A stretch of 64,000 nt of DNA from CAZKUR01 sp964556005 (GCA_964556005.1 CAZKUR010000016.1:1-64000); one strand, 5' to 3'. Counted from the first letter of the stretch, positions 52,165 through 62,322 are shown. Notes: a model not told the origin generated them from the letters alone. Program-made: numbers and translations.

Positions 52165-53973
52165 ATGAATCATAAGCATAATTATATGCTGTTCCTAATA
52201 CTTCTGTTTTTAATTAGTTCTCAGGTAATACTTGCACAGCAGGTCACACTTGATTGGAAATTAATAAATATAGGAAAGGTGAGACAAGTAATTACAAATA
52301 CAGGCTGGCTAAATGCAGTTGGCGATGCAACTTTTGATTATAAGAGATTAACTAATTGTGAGTATCCGCCTGGCAGCAATGAAGAGCATATTACCGAAGC
52401 CGGTCCGTGGATTGGTGCAATTGTGAACGGACAAAAATTGGTTTCGGTAATTCGGGGCGAAGCAGGTGAATTTTTCGCAACCGATCAACCGTGGGATACC
52501 ATTTGGGTTGTTAAAAGAGGTGATACGGTTAATATAGGTGATCCGGTAAATCCGTACTGGCCAGATTATGTCGGCCTTTCGGATGAGGATTTTGTTTGTA
52601 AGTATAATGATTTCGGGCCGGCAAGCTTAAAAATAACCGATCATGTACCCTTATATTTAGATGTTATTCAATATTGTTATTCCTGGCAGTCGCCGCCGTT
52701 AGACCAGATTATAGTTATAAACTATAAAGTGATTTCAAAAAGATATGACCTGCAGAATGTTTATTTAACTAATTGGATGAACGGGAATATCGGGTATGTT
52801 TTGGCCGGAGGATATGGACTCGACGATGAAACTTATTTTGAGCGGAATAGAACTATGGCAATATGCCGTGATCTTCCGGGCGGTCCGGATGGAACTGCTT
52901 TAGGGATGATCGGCCAAAGAAATTACTTCCCTGAATTAAATGCAGGAGACAGCGTACTTACATTTATCTGGTACAACGGCCAGCAGCAGGCAATTCCGCA
53001 TACCAATGTCGATCGATATAATGACATGTCGAAAGGATTGGTTATGGAAAATCAGGTTAGCACCGGTGACGGTACAAAACACATTGTATCATTGGGACCT
53101 TATACTCTCCTTAAGAACGATACGCTCGAATTTAGTGTTGCTTTGATATTGGGTGAAAGCATAGATGATCTCAATCAAAAAGCCGAAATTTTAAATATAG
53201 TTAAAGCAAAAGATTTTCGGGTTCCATCTGCTCCCCCTTCACCGCCGTTGAGAATAACTGCCGAAAATAAAAAAGTTATACTGAACTGGCGGCCAAAGCA
53301 AGGCGATATCAATCCGGAAAATTTCATTGATCCTTACAGGGCCGACACAATAACAAAATCTTTTGAAGGATACAAAGTTTATAAAAGTACTAAAAGTCAG
53401 GATGGACCATGGACTCTTTTAGCCGAGTTTGATCTTCCCGGTGATGATTACGGATCAAATACCGGTATCCAATATGAATATACCGATCTGGGATTATTAA
53501 ATAATGTAGATTATTACTATGCGGTTACATCCTTTTCGAAACCTGATAAAGTAATTAAGTTTCCTGCTTTGGAATCAAGCATTTCAAAAAATGCGGTAAT
53601 CGTTGTTCCCGGAACTGCACCTCCTGAAACAGTTGGAGAAGTTGCCGTTGTGCCGAACCCATATAGAGGTGATATCGCATATCAATCTTATAATCCGCCG
53701 TGGGAAAAACCGGGAGGATCACGAAGTCAATGGATGGAACAGGACAGGAGAATTCAATTTATAAATTTGCCTGCTCATTGTGAGGTAACCATTTACACCT
53801 TAGCCGGAGATATTGTGGAAAGGCTTCGGCATGATGATCCAAATAAAGGTTATGTTGACTGGAATTTAACTTCTAGCGTAGGGCAGGCAGTATCGAGCGG
53901 AATTTATCTATTCACCTGTGAAGATAAAACTAACGGCAAAGTTCAAATAGGAAAGTTTGTCATAATAAAGTAA
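52165..53973 (+). CDS. Secreted protein, first of a tandem pair (602 aa)
   Basis: Signal peptide (MNHKHNYMLFLILLFLISSQVILAQ). The N-terminal ~340 residues form a domain I do not recognise, with conserved words shared with the next gene: QPWDTIWVVKRGDT, YLDVIQ, SPPLDQ. A fibronectin type III-like domain follows (about 355-465, FEGYKVYKSTKSQDGPWTLL). The end is a FlgD-like C-terminal domain: VAVVPNPYRGDIAYQ, IYTLAGDIVERL, SSGIYLF and a final GKFVIIK. That end resembles type IX sorting domains but lacks NYPNPFNP. Probably exported to the surface through the PorV-like route encoded next door. Its own role is unknown. Confidence 0.85.
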   Translation: MNHKHNYMLFLILLFLISSQVILAQQVTLDWKLINIGKVRQVITNTGWLNAVGDATFDYKRLTNCEYPPGSNEEHITEAGPWIGAIVNGQKLVSVIRGEAGEFFATDQPWDTIWVVKRGDTVNIGDPVNPYWPDYVGLSDEDFVCKYNDFGPASLKITDHVPLYLDVIQYCYSWQSPPLDQIIVINYKVISKRYDLQNVYLTNWMNGNIGYVLAGGYGLDDETYFERNRTMAICRDLPGGPDGTALGMIGQRNYFPELNAGDSVLTFIWYNGQQQAIPHTNVDRYNDMSKGLVMENQVSTGDGTKHIVSLGPYTLLKNDTLEFSVALILGESIDDLNQKAEILNIVKAKDFRVPSAPPSPPLRITAENKKVILNWRPKQGDINPENFIDPYRADTITKSFEGYKVYKSTKSQDGPWTLLAEFDLPGDDYGSNTGIQYEYTDLGLLNNVDYYYAVTSFSKPDKVIKFPALESSISKNAVIVVPGTAPPETVGEVAVVPNPYRGDIAYQSYNPPWEKPGGSRSQWMEQDRRIQFINLPAHCEVTIYTLAGDIVERLRHDDPNKGYVDWNLTSSVGQAVSSGIYLFTCEDKTNGKVQIGKFVIIK

Positions 53974-53991
53974 AAGATAAAATGAAAAATT

Positions 53992-55779
53992 ATGCTATAC
54001 CGTAAATTTTATGTGACGTTTTTATTAAGTCTATTTCTATTAGTCCCTGCTGCCTTCGGTCAAAGGGCAACTATAGACTGGAAGCTGCATGATGTTGGAG
54101 AAGTAAGGCAGCTTGTAACAAACATTGGAACTTTATGGACGGCTGTTACCAATTATCCCGGATTGATTTACTGTGAATTCCCGCGGCAAAGCCACGAAGA
54201 ACATGTTGGTGAAGGCGGCATTTGGGTAGGTGCAATCTTAGGCAGCGATACTCTGGTTTCGGTTACAACAAGCTGGAACTCAAATTTTGAATTTTATCCG
54301 ACGGATCAGCCGTGGGATACTGTTTGGGTAGTAAGAAAAGGAGATACCGCAAACATTCCTTATTGGCCGAATTATATCGGGGTCTCGGATCAGGACCTTG
54401 TGTGCAGGTACAGCGATTATAATATAAAAACAATACCGGAGCATACTCCTCTTTATTTGGATGTAATTCAAAATAGTTTCGCATGGGGTTCTCCCCCTTT
54501 GGATCAGGAAATTGTATATAACTTTAAAGTTATTTCTACAAAATACAATCTTAAAAAAGTATATATAGCTTATTGGCTGGACGGTAATGTAGGCTACAGG
54601 GGAAGCGGATGGGATTTTGCATTAGACGATTATTCGGTTTATTATCCTGATAAGCATTTCGGAATGTCGGTAGATGCTCCCGGCGGAGTAGACGGAACTG
54701 CATATAGTCCGATAGGAATAAAAGTTTATCCGCCGAAGAATATTCCTGAAGATTCAATTAAATGGACTTTCGACTGGTATCCCGGACAGGGATTGGGTGC
54801 ACCTCCGGCACAAGATCCTCTTCGATACAAGGAAATGTCTGCTAATTTAATTATGGAAAATCAGCAGGATCCTATTGGCTCGCAGTTTATAATCAGTTTT
54901 GGTCCGTTTGATATTAATGTCGGCGATACTATTGCCTTTACAGTCGGAGAAATTCTTGGAGAGGGAGTTGACGGATCACTTAAGAATTTGGATAGACTCA
55001 ATTGGTTGATAAATCAGAACTTTAAGGTTCCGTCGCCCCCACCTAAGCCTCCTTTAAGAATGGTAACGAAAAATCATGAGGTTCAACTGAATTGGAAACC
55101 GCAGCCCGGTGATGTAAATCCGGAAACTTACATTGATCCTTACAGGGCAGACAGCAGCCAGCAGCCTTTTGAAGGTTACAAAGTTTATAAAAGTACTAAG
55201 AGTGCTGCAGGACCTTGGACGCTCCTTGCCGAATTTGATGTCCCCGGAGATAAATATGGTTACAATACGGGCCTGCAGCATGAATATACCGATAGAGGTC
55301 TTTTAAACAATTTTGATTATTTCTACTCAGTTACGGCTTTTTCAAAAGAAGATACGGTTGCCGATTTCCCATCGCAGGAATCAAGCATCTACTCTAATGC
55401 AAAGCTGGCGGTACCCGGAACACAACCGCCTCCAAGCGTTGGTGAGGTTGCTGTTGTCCCGAATCCCTACCGCGGGGATATTGCTTATCAGAATTACGAT
55501 CCTCCCTGGGAAAAACCGAAAGGCACACGCGAAAATTGGATGGAACAGGATAGAAGAATTCAATTTATAAATCTTCCAACTTCGTGTCAGATTAAAATAT
55601 ATACACTGGCAGGCGATCTTGTTTACACAATAGATCATAATAATCCAGCTAAAGGATATGAAGATTGGAACCTTACAAGTTATGTCGGGCAGGCGGTTTC
55701 AAGCGGAATATATTTATTCACTTGTGAGGATAAGTTAAACGGCAAAGTTCAAATAGGCAAATTTGTAATAATAAAATAG
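53992..55779 (+). CDS. Secreted protein, second of a tandem pair (595 aa)
   Basis: Clear paralog of the preceding gene over its whole length, arising by tandem duplication. Shared blocks include QPWDTVWVVRKGDT, YLDVIQNSFAWGSPPLDQ, FEGYKVYKSTKSAAGPWTLL, WMEQDRRIQFINLP and the C-terminal GQAVSSGIYLFTCEDK..GKFVIIK. A signal peptide ends near FGQ (residue ~24). The fibronectin-like and C-terminal domains are far better kept than the N-terminal domain, suggesting that the N-terminal part has diverged for a different ligand. It starts 18 bp after its partner. Confidence 0.85.
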   Translation: MLYRKFYVTFLLSLFLLVPAAFGQRATIDWKLHDVGEVRQLVTNIGTLWTAVTNYPGLIYCEFPRQSHEEHVGEGGIWVGAILGSDTLVSVTTSWNSNFEFYPTDQPWDTVWVVRKGDTANIPYWPNYIGVSDQDLVCRYSDYNIKTIPEHTPLYLDVIQNSFAWGSPPLDQEIVYNFKVISTKYNLKKVYIAYWLDGNVGYRGSGWDFALDDYSVYYPDKHFGMSVDAPGGVDGTAYSPIGIKVYPPKNIPEDSIKWTFDWYPGQGLGAPPAQDPLRYKEMSANLIMENQQDPIGSQFIISFGPFDINVGDTIAFTVGEILGEGVDGSLKNLDRLNWLINQNFKVPSPPPKPPLRMVTKNHEVQLNWKPQPGDVNPETYIDPYRADSSQQPFEGYKVYKSTKSAAGPWTLLAEFDVPGDKYGYNTGLQHEYTDRGLLNNFDYFYSVTAFSKEDTVADFPSQESSIYSNAKLAVPGTQPPPSVGEVAVVPNPYRGDIAYQNYDPPWEKPKGTRENWMEQDRRIQFINLPTSCQIKIYTLAGDLVYTIDHNNPAKGYEDWNLTSYVGQAVSSGIYLFTCEDKLNGKVQIGKFVIIK

Positions 55780-55818
55780 CTGAATATAAAAAGTGGTAAA
55801 CCAAAATAGGTTTGAAAT

Positions 55819-56742
55819 ATGATTAAGAAATTAATAATTGCAGCTTTAATTTTCTCTCCCGTTATCTTTGCTCAATTTCAAAGGCCGGGCAGTACCGATG
55901 CGCAATTTTTAAAGATTGGAATCAGCCCGCGCGGGACGGCAATGGGAGATGCTTACATATCTGTTGTTGAAGGAGCAGAAGGCACTTTTTATAATTCTTC
56001 AGCCCTGGCCTGGATACAGGGAACAGATATCGTTTTTAATCACAATTTTTGGTTTGCAGGAATAAATCACGATTACGCTGCCGCTGCACATAACTTCGGT
56101 TATTTAGGAACATTTGCATTTGCTGTTACGGCTTTATATACCGATCTGATGAAGGTTAGAACTCCTCTGCAACCGGATGGAACGGGAGAAACTTTTTCTG
56201 CCGGGAACTACAAGTTTGGAATTTCTTATTCAAGATTTTTTACCGAACAGGTTACTGTAGGTCTTACCGTCAATTATATAAATATGACATTGTACAAAGG
56301 TTTTTCTGCCGGTGCTTTTTCCGTCGATATTGCAACAATGTACACGTCGGGATTCCGCGGATTTAAATTTGCCATGCAGATTTCAAATTTCGGTTCTCAA
56401 GTTAAATATGTAAATGAGAGCTATCCTCTTCCAACAGCCTTTACTTTTGGAGCAAGTATAAATGCTATTGACGCTGAAGATCAAAAGATAATAGTAAGTT
56501 TCGCAGCTACAAAACCGAACGATGGTCAGCCGTTAACTCAGGTGGGCGGGGAATGGAATTTCCAAAATACTTTCTTTGCACGCGGTGGTTATAAGATAAA
56601 TTATGATGTAGCAACGTACTCATTTGGTGCCGGTGTTAAATTAAACATAAGCGATTTGGATACACGCGTTGACTATTCTTACAGCAAGTTTGGTTTATTG
56701 GGTGCTGCTCATAGAATCGGAATAGGAATTAATATTCAATAG
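55819..56742 (+). CDS. PorV/PorQ-like outer-membrane barrel (307 aa)
   Basis: Signal peptide, then a small barrel of the FadL/PorV/PorQ group. The typical opening is seen: DAQFLKIGISPRGTAMGDAY..GAEGTFYNSSALA. The protein ends in the strand HRIGIGINIQ. In Bacteroidota, PorV shuttles proteins with type IX sorting domains from the translocon to the surface attachment machinery. Its place among several proteins with such domains suggests a dedicated shuttle for this locus. The core type IX genes (sprA, porK-N, porU) are not in the window. Confidence 0.82.
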   Translation: MIKKLIIAALIFSPVIFAQFQRPGSTDAQFLKIGISPRGTAMGDAYISVVEGAEGTFYNSSALAWIQGTDIVFNHNFWFAGINHDYAAAAHNFGYLGTFAFAVTALYTDLMKVRTPLQPDGTGETFSAGNYKFGISYSRFFTEQVTVGLTVNYINMTLYKGFSAGAFSVDIATMYTSGFRGFKFAMQISNFGSQVKYVNESYPLPTAFTFGASINAIDAEDQKIIVSFAATKPNDGQPLTQVGGEWNFQNTFFARGGYKINYDVATYSFGAGVKLNISDLDTRVDYSYSKFGLLGAAHRIGIGINIQ

Positions 56743-56761
56743 TTAAAATTAGAAGGATTTA

Positions 56762-59236
56762 ATGAAGCTTATTTACAAATTCAATTTTAGCAGCTTGGTG
56801 CTCAATATTAATAGAGTAACTAAAAATTTATTTATTAGTTTTGAAAAAATACTTCTGTTAATATTTTTATCTGTCCCTTTGGTGAATGCTCAAAACGGGC
56901 AGTCAACATACTTTAGAAATTTTGTATTTCATGCAGGCGGCGGCTTGTGTACGCACATTCCTCCTGTTACTTCATTTACCGCATATTTAAATAATAACCA
57001 ATCCCAAATTTTAATTGAAAATGCACCACGCTGGGATGCGGGAGGCGATCCTAACATTAATGGACAAGGATCTTTCGGTGTGGAACTTGGGAATTTTACA
57101 AATCCTTCTTTACAGGTTGGTGATAAGATCTATGTTAGATTTACCTGCAATCAAACAATGCAGCAGGGTACTCTTTTAGATTCGGTTACTGCAATTCCCT
57201 GGGTAAGGTTTCCTCTAAATTTAAATTTAACAGGTGTAAATCTTCCTCAGCCGCCTCAAAATGTTTCTCTTACCGTCGATAGCTCCACAGGTTATAGAAT
57301 AATTTCGTGGGATCAAGTTGGCGGTATGACTTATAATATTTACAGGAGAAATTTTAGTGAAATACTTCCCGACGGCAGGCAGAGGATGTTATATCATCTG
57401 ATTGCGTCGAATGTTAATTCAAATTCTTTTGCCGATCAAACAACTATTCTGACTGAAAAATACGGATATATAGTCTATGCTGAATCATCTTCGGGAATTT
57501 TAAGCTCTCATTCTGTTGATGTAAATGAAAATGCTCCTCCCGGATTCGATCTTACCATAGGGTATATTACAAGGCTTCCTCATATAGATTATGTCTGGGG
57601 AAGTCCAAATCCGGATGTCGACGGCTGGCCTGCCGTTGGTGATACTGTCGTATGGGAAGCAAAAGTTAAAAACTGGTCTGATCAAAATTTAAATGTTCAA
57701 TTCCGGTGGATGATGGATAGTGTAGTCGTAGATACAGGCACTGTTTATATTCCTGCGGATAGTATAGTTGGAGTTGATTATCCTTGGATTTGGACTTTTG
57801 AAAGGCATCAGCTTGAAATAGATATCGATCCAAATAATTTAATAAATGAAGAGGAAGAAGGTAATAATTCTCTATCGATTTATACAAATGCAATCACTGC
57901 CGGTTTTTATGTCGAACAAAGTGTATATGATTATTTTCATCAGTACCAAAAAGAATTAGGTGTGCATTCAAACTGCTGGGAGGACTGGGCTAATCGTCAT
58001 GTGAAAAGATGGAATCAAATGTTGCAAAGTGCAGTCTTTCCCGAATCGCCTAACGGAGTACTCGATAGAGTTAGAATAGATGAAATTGTTGTGGTCCCCG
58101 ATAGCACTCTTCCGTTAGCCGGAGGTCTTGCCACAAACACTCCAAACCTGAATGATAGAACTGTTGATCTTCAGTGGGGATTTCCGGCTACGCTTTTAGA
58201 TGGAAGCTTTTATTCCAATCATCATTCCTTATCGGATAGTAATCCGTTTTACTTTGAAGGTTCACTGTTCCATGAGTTAGGTCATGCCCGTTATTTAATT
58301 GATGTTTACGGATTTGATGTTAACGATGACGGCTCAGGGAATACTGTCGGTATAATGGAAAACAGCCATCTGATAGTCGGCACTCCCCTCATGCCGTTTA
58401 CCGGCACATCGGTTTATTCTACTCCTATTACTGGTTTAATGAATGGACAATACACTTATATTGATCATTATAGTGCGCCTGCTTTAAATTTAATTGCAGG
58501 ACACAGAGCAACTTACGGAAATTACAATGCACCGGAGAACATTGGTGTGTTTATGCAGAATCTTCCGCAAAATAATATTATGACATTTAAAGATAATGCC
58601 GGTAATATTTTGCCTGATGCAGATGTTAAGATTTATCAAGCAGCGCCTCATCCGGGGGAATGGTACGGTAAGTACTTTGATAATACTCCCGATCTTCAAT
58701 TTACTGCTGATTCTCTGGGCAGGGTAAATGTCGGCAGATGTCCGTTTGATTCAAGTGGAATAATTACACATGATTACGGCTTCTCGAATTCCATTGCGAT
58801 TGCAAGAATTCAATATCAAGGTTTGGTTGGGTATACTTTTATACCTGTTTCATCTTTCAATTTGAAATTCTGGGCAGGCGATACTCTTACTGCCGATTAT
58901 GTCATGAATGTGAATCTGCTTAATCCGACTGATGTAAAGGAAGAAAAAAATATTCCAGAAAAATTCGTTTTGGAGCAGAATTATCCGAATCCATTTAACC
59001 CCGAAACCAGTATTAAATATCAAATAGCAAAGCAAAGCAAGGTAACATTAATTATATATGATCTGTTAGGCCGGGAAGTAAAAACTCTGATCAATAAAGA
59101 GCAGTCACCAGGCAGATATACTGTAAGGTGGGACGGTAAGAATAACAACAACATAAACATTTCTTCGGGAATATATTTTTATAGATTGACTGCCGGAGGC
59201 ATTGTCTTTACGAAGAAGATGATTCTTTTAAAATAA
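56762..59236 (+). CDS. Secreted protein with CARDB-like domain, HELGH motif and type IX signal (824 aa)
   Basis: An N-terminal signal region (hydrophobic core ~30-42, ending VNAQ) is followed by a beta-rich domain with FNIYRR-like fibronectin features (about 165-255) and a CARDB-like domain (about 260-375, VGDTVVWEAKVKNWSDQNLNV). A central domain of about 380-640 contains H504-E-L-G-H508 in SLFHELGHARYLID, the zinc-binding motif of many metallopeptidases. A type IX C-terminal domain closes it (NYPNPFNPETSIKY, IYDLLGREVKTL, KKMILLK). It may be a surface peptidase, but the third metal ligand is not certain and the family is not recognised. Confidence 0.8.
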   Translation: MKLIYKFNFSSLVLNINRVTKNLFISFEKILLLIFLSVPLVNAQNGQSTYFRNFVFHAGGGLCTHIPPVTSFTAYLNNNQSQILIENAPRWDAGGDPNINGQGSFGVELGNFTNPSLQVGDKIYVRFTCNQTMQQGTLLDSVTAIPWVRFPLNLNLTGVNLPQPPQNVSLTVDSSTGYRIISWDQVGGMTYNIYRRNFSEILPDGRQRMLYHLIASNVNSNSFADQTTILTEKYGYIVYAESSSGILSSHSVDVNENAPPGFDLTIGYITRLPHIDYVWGSPNPDVDGWPAVGDTVVWEAKVKNWSDQNLNVQFRWMMDSVVVDTGTVYIPADSIVGVDYPWIWTFERHQLEIDIDPNNLINEEEEGNNSLSIYTNAITAGFYVEQSVYDYFHQYQKELGVHSNCWEDWANRHVKRWNQMLQSAVFPESPNGVLDRVRIDEIVVVPDSTLPLAGGLATNTPNLNDRTVDLQWGFPATLLDGSFYSNHHSLSDSNPFYFEGSLFHELGHARYLIDVYGFDVNDDGSGNTVGIMENSHLIVGTPLMPFTGTSVYSTPITGLMNGQYTYIDHYSAPALNLIAGHRATYGNYNAPENIGVFMQNLPQNNIMTFKDNAGNILPDADVKIYQAAPHPGEWYGKYFDNTPDLQFTADSLGRVNVGRCPFDSSGIITHDYGFSNSIAIARIQYQGLVGYTFIPVSSFNLKFWAGDTLTADYVMNVNLLNPTDVKEEKNIPEKFVLEQNYPNPFNPETSIKYQIAKQSKVTLIIYDLLGREVKTLINKEQSPGRYTVRWDGKNNNNINISSGIYFYRLTAGGIVFTKKMILLK

Positions 59237-59260
59237 TATGTGATAATTTAAGGGAGAGAA

Positions 59261-61225
59261 TTGGCAACCAAAAAATCTTACATATTAATTTTATTATTGG
59301 TTTATTCCTTTTCGTGCATGGCACAATTGGAACTCGATAAACTTATATCCCCCTCTGATATTCCTTACTTAAGAAACAGCAAGATGATCCAAATCTCCAG
59401 CTATGATACTACCGGGGGCAACAACGATAGAATTAATATATTGGATGGAAAAACCGCTGTCTTAGCAGATATCAAAGGACCGGGAGTTATCACAAGAATC
59501 TGGGTTACCATTGATTCAAGAGATCCGTATTTCTTAAGAAGAATAGTCTTAAGAATGTATTGGGACGGAGAAGAAAATCCTTCGGTCGAAGTTCCGATCG
59601 GAGATTTTTTCGGAACAGGATTTCAGTACAAGCAGTATATCTCACAATTCACGGGCATGACCTCCGGCGGGTATTACTGTTATTTTCCTATGCCGTTTAA
59701 TAAAACGGCCAAGATTGAAGTTGAAAATCAAACGGGGCAGGAAGTTTATGCTTTTTATTACCAGATAGATTATCAAAGATTGGAAAAACCTTTGGATGAT
59801 GATGTTGCTTATTTTCATGCATACTGGCATAGGGAAATAAGGACGGCTAAAAAAGAAAATTATGTAATACTTAATGCTCAAGGTGAAGGTCAGTTTGTCG
59901 GTGTAAATATGAGCATGCAGGGATACAACGGAAATTTATGGTTTTTAGAGGGGGATGAAATGGTTTATGTAGATAATGAAAGTACTCCTTCGATTCATGG
60001 TACGGGAACTGAAGATTATTTCACAAGCGGATGGTATTTTAATAGAGGTGAATTTTCTGCACCGTACCATGGATTAATTATTAAAGACGATTCATCGGCC
60101 CGCATTGCGGCTTATCGATTTCAAGTTGGGGATGCTGTTCCATTTAGAAAATCAATTTTATTTACAATAGAGCACGGCCATGCAAATGAGGAAACTGCTG
60201 ATTACAGCAGCACTGCATTTTGGTATCAAAAAGAACCGCATAAAAAATTCCCGCCTTTGCTTAAAGCCTCGCTGCGAATTCCTTTAAGAGTTGCAGTGCC
60301 GACGGATGTAACCGAAGCAGAAGGTTTGTCTGTTGCCGGTTCTAAAATCAGAAGTGAAATTATTGATATGACAGACTATGGTCCCGATTGGAGCGGTGGT
60401 AAGCAGCTTCAAATTGATTTCAAAAACAAAGGAGAAAATTTTGTCATGGAATTACCATCTACGATTGAAGACATGTACAATGTCGATATCTATTACACGA
60501 AAGCTCCTAACTACGGAAATATCGATGTAATGTATCAAGGGGAAAAGGTATGTGAGATAAAAGGATATGATAAACAGGTATTCCCGGGAGGGAAAATTTC
60601 TATTAAAAATTTGAAATCTATAGATGGGAAAATAAAATTAAATTTTGTTACTGAAGAGAAAGATACTAAGTCAACCGGTTATGAGCTTGGAATTGATGCA
60701 TTTAAAATTGAACCGGATCGCATTTATATTCCCGAATGGTATGTTATTGGGCCATTCCCAAATCCCCGCAAATCGGAAACAGAGAGAAAAGGAATCGATA
60801 TAGTTTATCCGCCGGAAAAAGAATTCGACACTGCAAAAGTATATTACGGAGTTGACAGCCAAAAAGTTAAATGGAGACTGATGAATGTTACAAAAAACGG
60901 TTACTTAAGTCTCTGGAACAAATTTAATCCGTATGAATTGGTTGTTGCCTATGCTCAAACTTTTGTGTATTCACCGGAAGACCAAAAAATTGATTTGCTT
61001 ATTGGTACCGATGACGGTTCAAAAGTTTTTATTAATAGTAAACAGGTTTATAGATTTTTGTACATTAGAGTTGCCGAACCGGATCAGGATAGAATTACGT
61101 TGAATCTTAAGAAGGGCTGGAATTCATTATTGATTAAAATTGAGAATAATTTTGGCGGTTACGGATTTTATACGAGATTACTGGATTTGAATAATTCGTT
61201 GAAAGTTAGTCCGTTTAAGAAGTAA
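59261..61225 (+). CDS. GH172 (DUF2961) family glycoside hydrolase, secreted (654 aa)
   Basis: Signal peptide ending near MAQ (residue ~22), then the DUF2961 core (about 35-345) with the family marks TRIWVTIDSRDP, PIGDFFGTGF, the glutamate in HGTGTEDYF (E251) and FTIEHGHAN. Characterised members of this family (GH172) act on fructofuranose- or arabinofuranose-linked sugars, so a furanosidase role is likely. The C-terminal ~170 residues form a PA14- or carbohydrate-binding-like beta domain (YVIGPFPNP and LLIGTDDGSKVFINSKQV). The TTG start at 59261 is supported by AGGGAGAG just upstream. It sits between a secreted HExxH protein and galT. Confidence 0.85.
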   Translation: MATKKSYILILLLVYSFSCMAQLELDKLISPSDIPYLRNSKMIQISSYDTTGGNNDRINILDGKTAVLADIKGPGVITRIWVTIDSRDPYFLRRIVLRMYWDGEENPSVEVPIGDFFGTGFQYKQYISQFTGMTSGGYYCYFPMPFNKTAKIEVENQTGQEVYAFYYQIDYQRLEKPLDDDVAYFHAYWHREIRTAKKENYVILNAQGEGQFVGVNMSMQGYNGNLWFLEGDEMVYVDNESTPSIHGTGTEDYFTSGWYFNRGEFSAPYHGLIIKDDSSARIAAYRFQVGDAVPFRKSILFTIEHGHANEETADYSSTAFWYQKEPHKKFPPLLKASLRIPLRVAVPTDVTEAEGLSVAGSKIRSEIIDMTDYGPDWSGGKQLQIDFKNKGENFVMELPSTIEDMYNVDIYYTKAPNYGNIDVMYQGEKVCEIKGYDKQVFPGGKISIKNLKSIDGKIKLNFVTEEKDTKSTGYELGIDAFKIEPDRIYIPEWYVIGPFPNPRKSETERKGIDIVYPPEKEFDTAKVYYGVDSQKVKWRLMNVTKNGYLSLWNKFNPYELVVAYAQTFVYSPEDQKIDLLIGTDDGSKVFINSKQVYRFLYIRVAEPDQDRITLNLKKGWNSLLIKIENNFGGYGFYTRLLDLNNSLKVSPFKK

Positions 61226-61275
61226 ACTTACAAGCAAAAAATTAAATTTGAGAAAAAATTATCAGAGATTGAAAT

Positions 61276-62322
61276 TTGAATTTAAACGACAAATCACATA
61301 GAAGATTTAATCCTTTAACAGGTGAATGGATTTTGATTTCACCTCAAAGAAATAAAAGACCTTGGCAGGGAAAGACAGAAGAAATTAAAAGTCATGTTAA
61401 AAAACAATACGACCCGGAATGTTATCTTTGTCCTGGAAATGAAAGAGCCGCAGAAAAAAAGAATCCCGATTATAAAACAACTTTTGTATTTGAAAATGAT
61501 TTCAGTGCTTTGAATAATTCTCAAGATAAAATAATCACTAATTTACAGGACTTGATAATATCGGAAGCTGAACCGGGAATTTGTAAAGTAGTTTGTTTTT
61601 CACCGAGGCACGATCTTACGTTAGCGGAAATGGATGTAAATGATATAAGAAGCGTTGTTGACAGTTGGGTTGATGAATTTAATTCATTAGGAAACAGGGA
61701 AGAGATAAATTATGTGCAGATATTTGAAAACAAAGGCGAGATAATGGGATGCAGCAATCCTCATCCGCATGGTCAAATTTGGGCTACTAATTCAATTCCT
61801 GTGGAACCTTTTAAGGAAACTGTTCATCAAAAAAATTATTTACACAATAATGATAATTGCTTGCTTTGCGAATATTTAAGGCTTGAAAAAGATATTAAGG
61901 AAAGGTTGATTATTGAAAATGAAGATTTCACCGTTGTAGTTCCGTTTTGGGCTGTTTGGCCTTTTGAAACAATGATAATAAGTAAAAGACATTTGAAAAA
62001 TATTACTTCTTTTTCGGAGAATGAAAAAAACTCATTTGCAGACATTTTGAAAAAGATAACTTTTATTTACGATAAAGTATTTAATGTATCGTTTCCTTAT
62101 TCTGCAGGAATTCATCAAGCTCCGGTTGACTGCGAGGATCATCCGGAGTGGCATTTTCATTATCATTATTATCCGCCGTTATTGAGATCTGCTACTATTA
62201 AAAAATTTATGGTAGGTTTTGAAATGCTTGCCAATCCTCAAAAAGATTTTACTGCTGAAACTGCTGCTGATGTTTTAAAAAATCTTGCTGAAAAATATTT
62301 AAAATTTGAAAAGGCAGGATAG
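61276..62322 (+). CDS. galT: GalT: galactose-1-phosphate uridylyltransferase (348 aa)
   Basis: Leloir-pathway enzyme that exchanges UMP between UDP-glucose and galactose-1-phosphate in the cytoplasm. The active-site motif is SNPHPHGQIW with catalytic His 165. Zinc ligands are Cys 49 and Cys 52 (CYLCPGN). The start RRFNPLTGEWILISPQR is typical, and the C-terminal EWHFHYHYYPPLLR belongs to the second HIT-like half. The TTG at 61276 is the likely start. It is the only cytoplasmic metabolic gene of the locus and hints that the glycan handled here yields galactose. galK and galE are not in the window. Confidence 0.93.
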   Translation: MNLNDKSHRRFNPLTGEWILISPQRNKRPWQGKTEEIKSHVKKQYDPECYLCPGNERAAEKKNPDYKTTFVFENDFSALNNSQDKIITNLQDLIISEAEPGICKVVCFSPRHDLTLAEMDVNDIRSVVDSWVDEFNSLGNREEINYVQIFENKGEIMGCSNPHPHGQIWATNSIPVEPFKETVHQKNYLHNNDNCLLCEYLRLEKDIKERLIIENEDFTVVVPFWAVWPFETMIISKRHLKNITSFSENEKNSFADILKKITFIYDKVFNVSFPYSAGIHQAPVDCEDHPEWHFHYHYYPPLLRSATIKKFMVGFEMLANPQKDFTAETAADVLKNLAEKYLKFEKAG

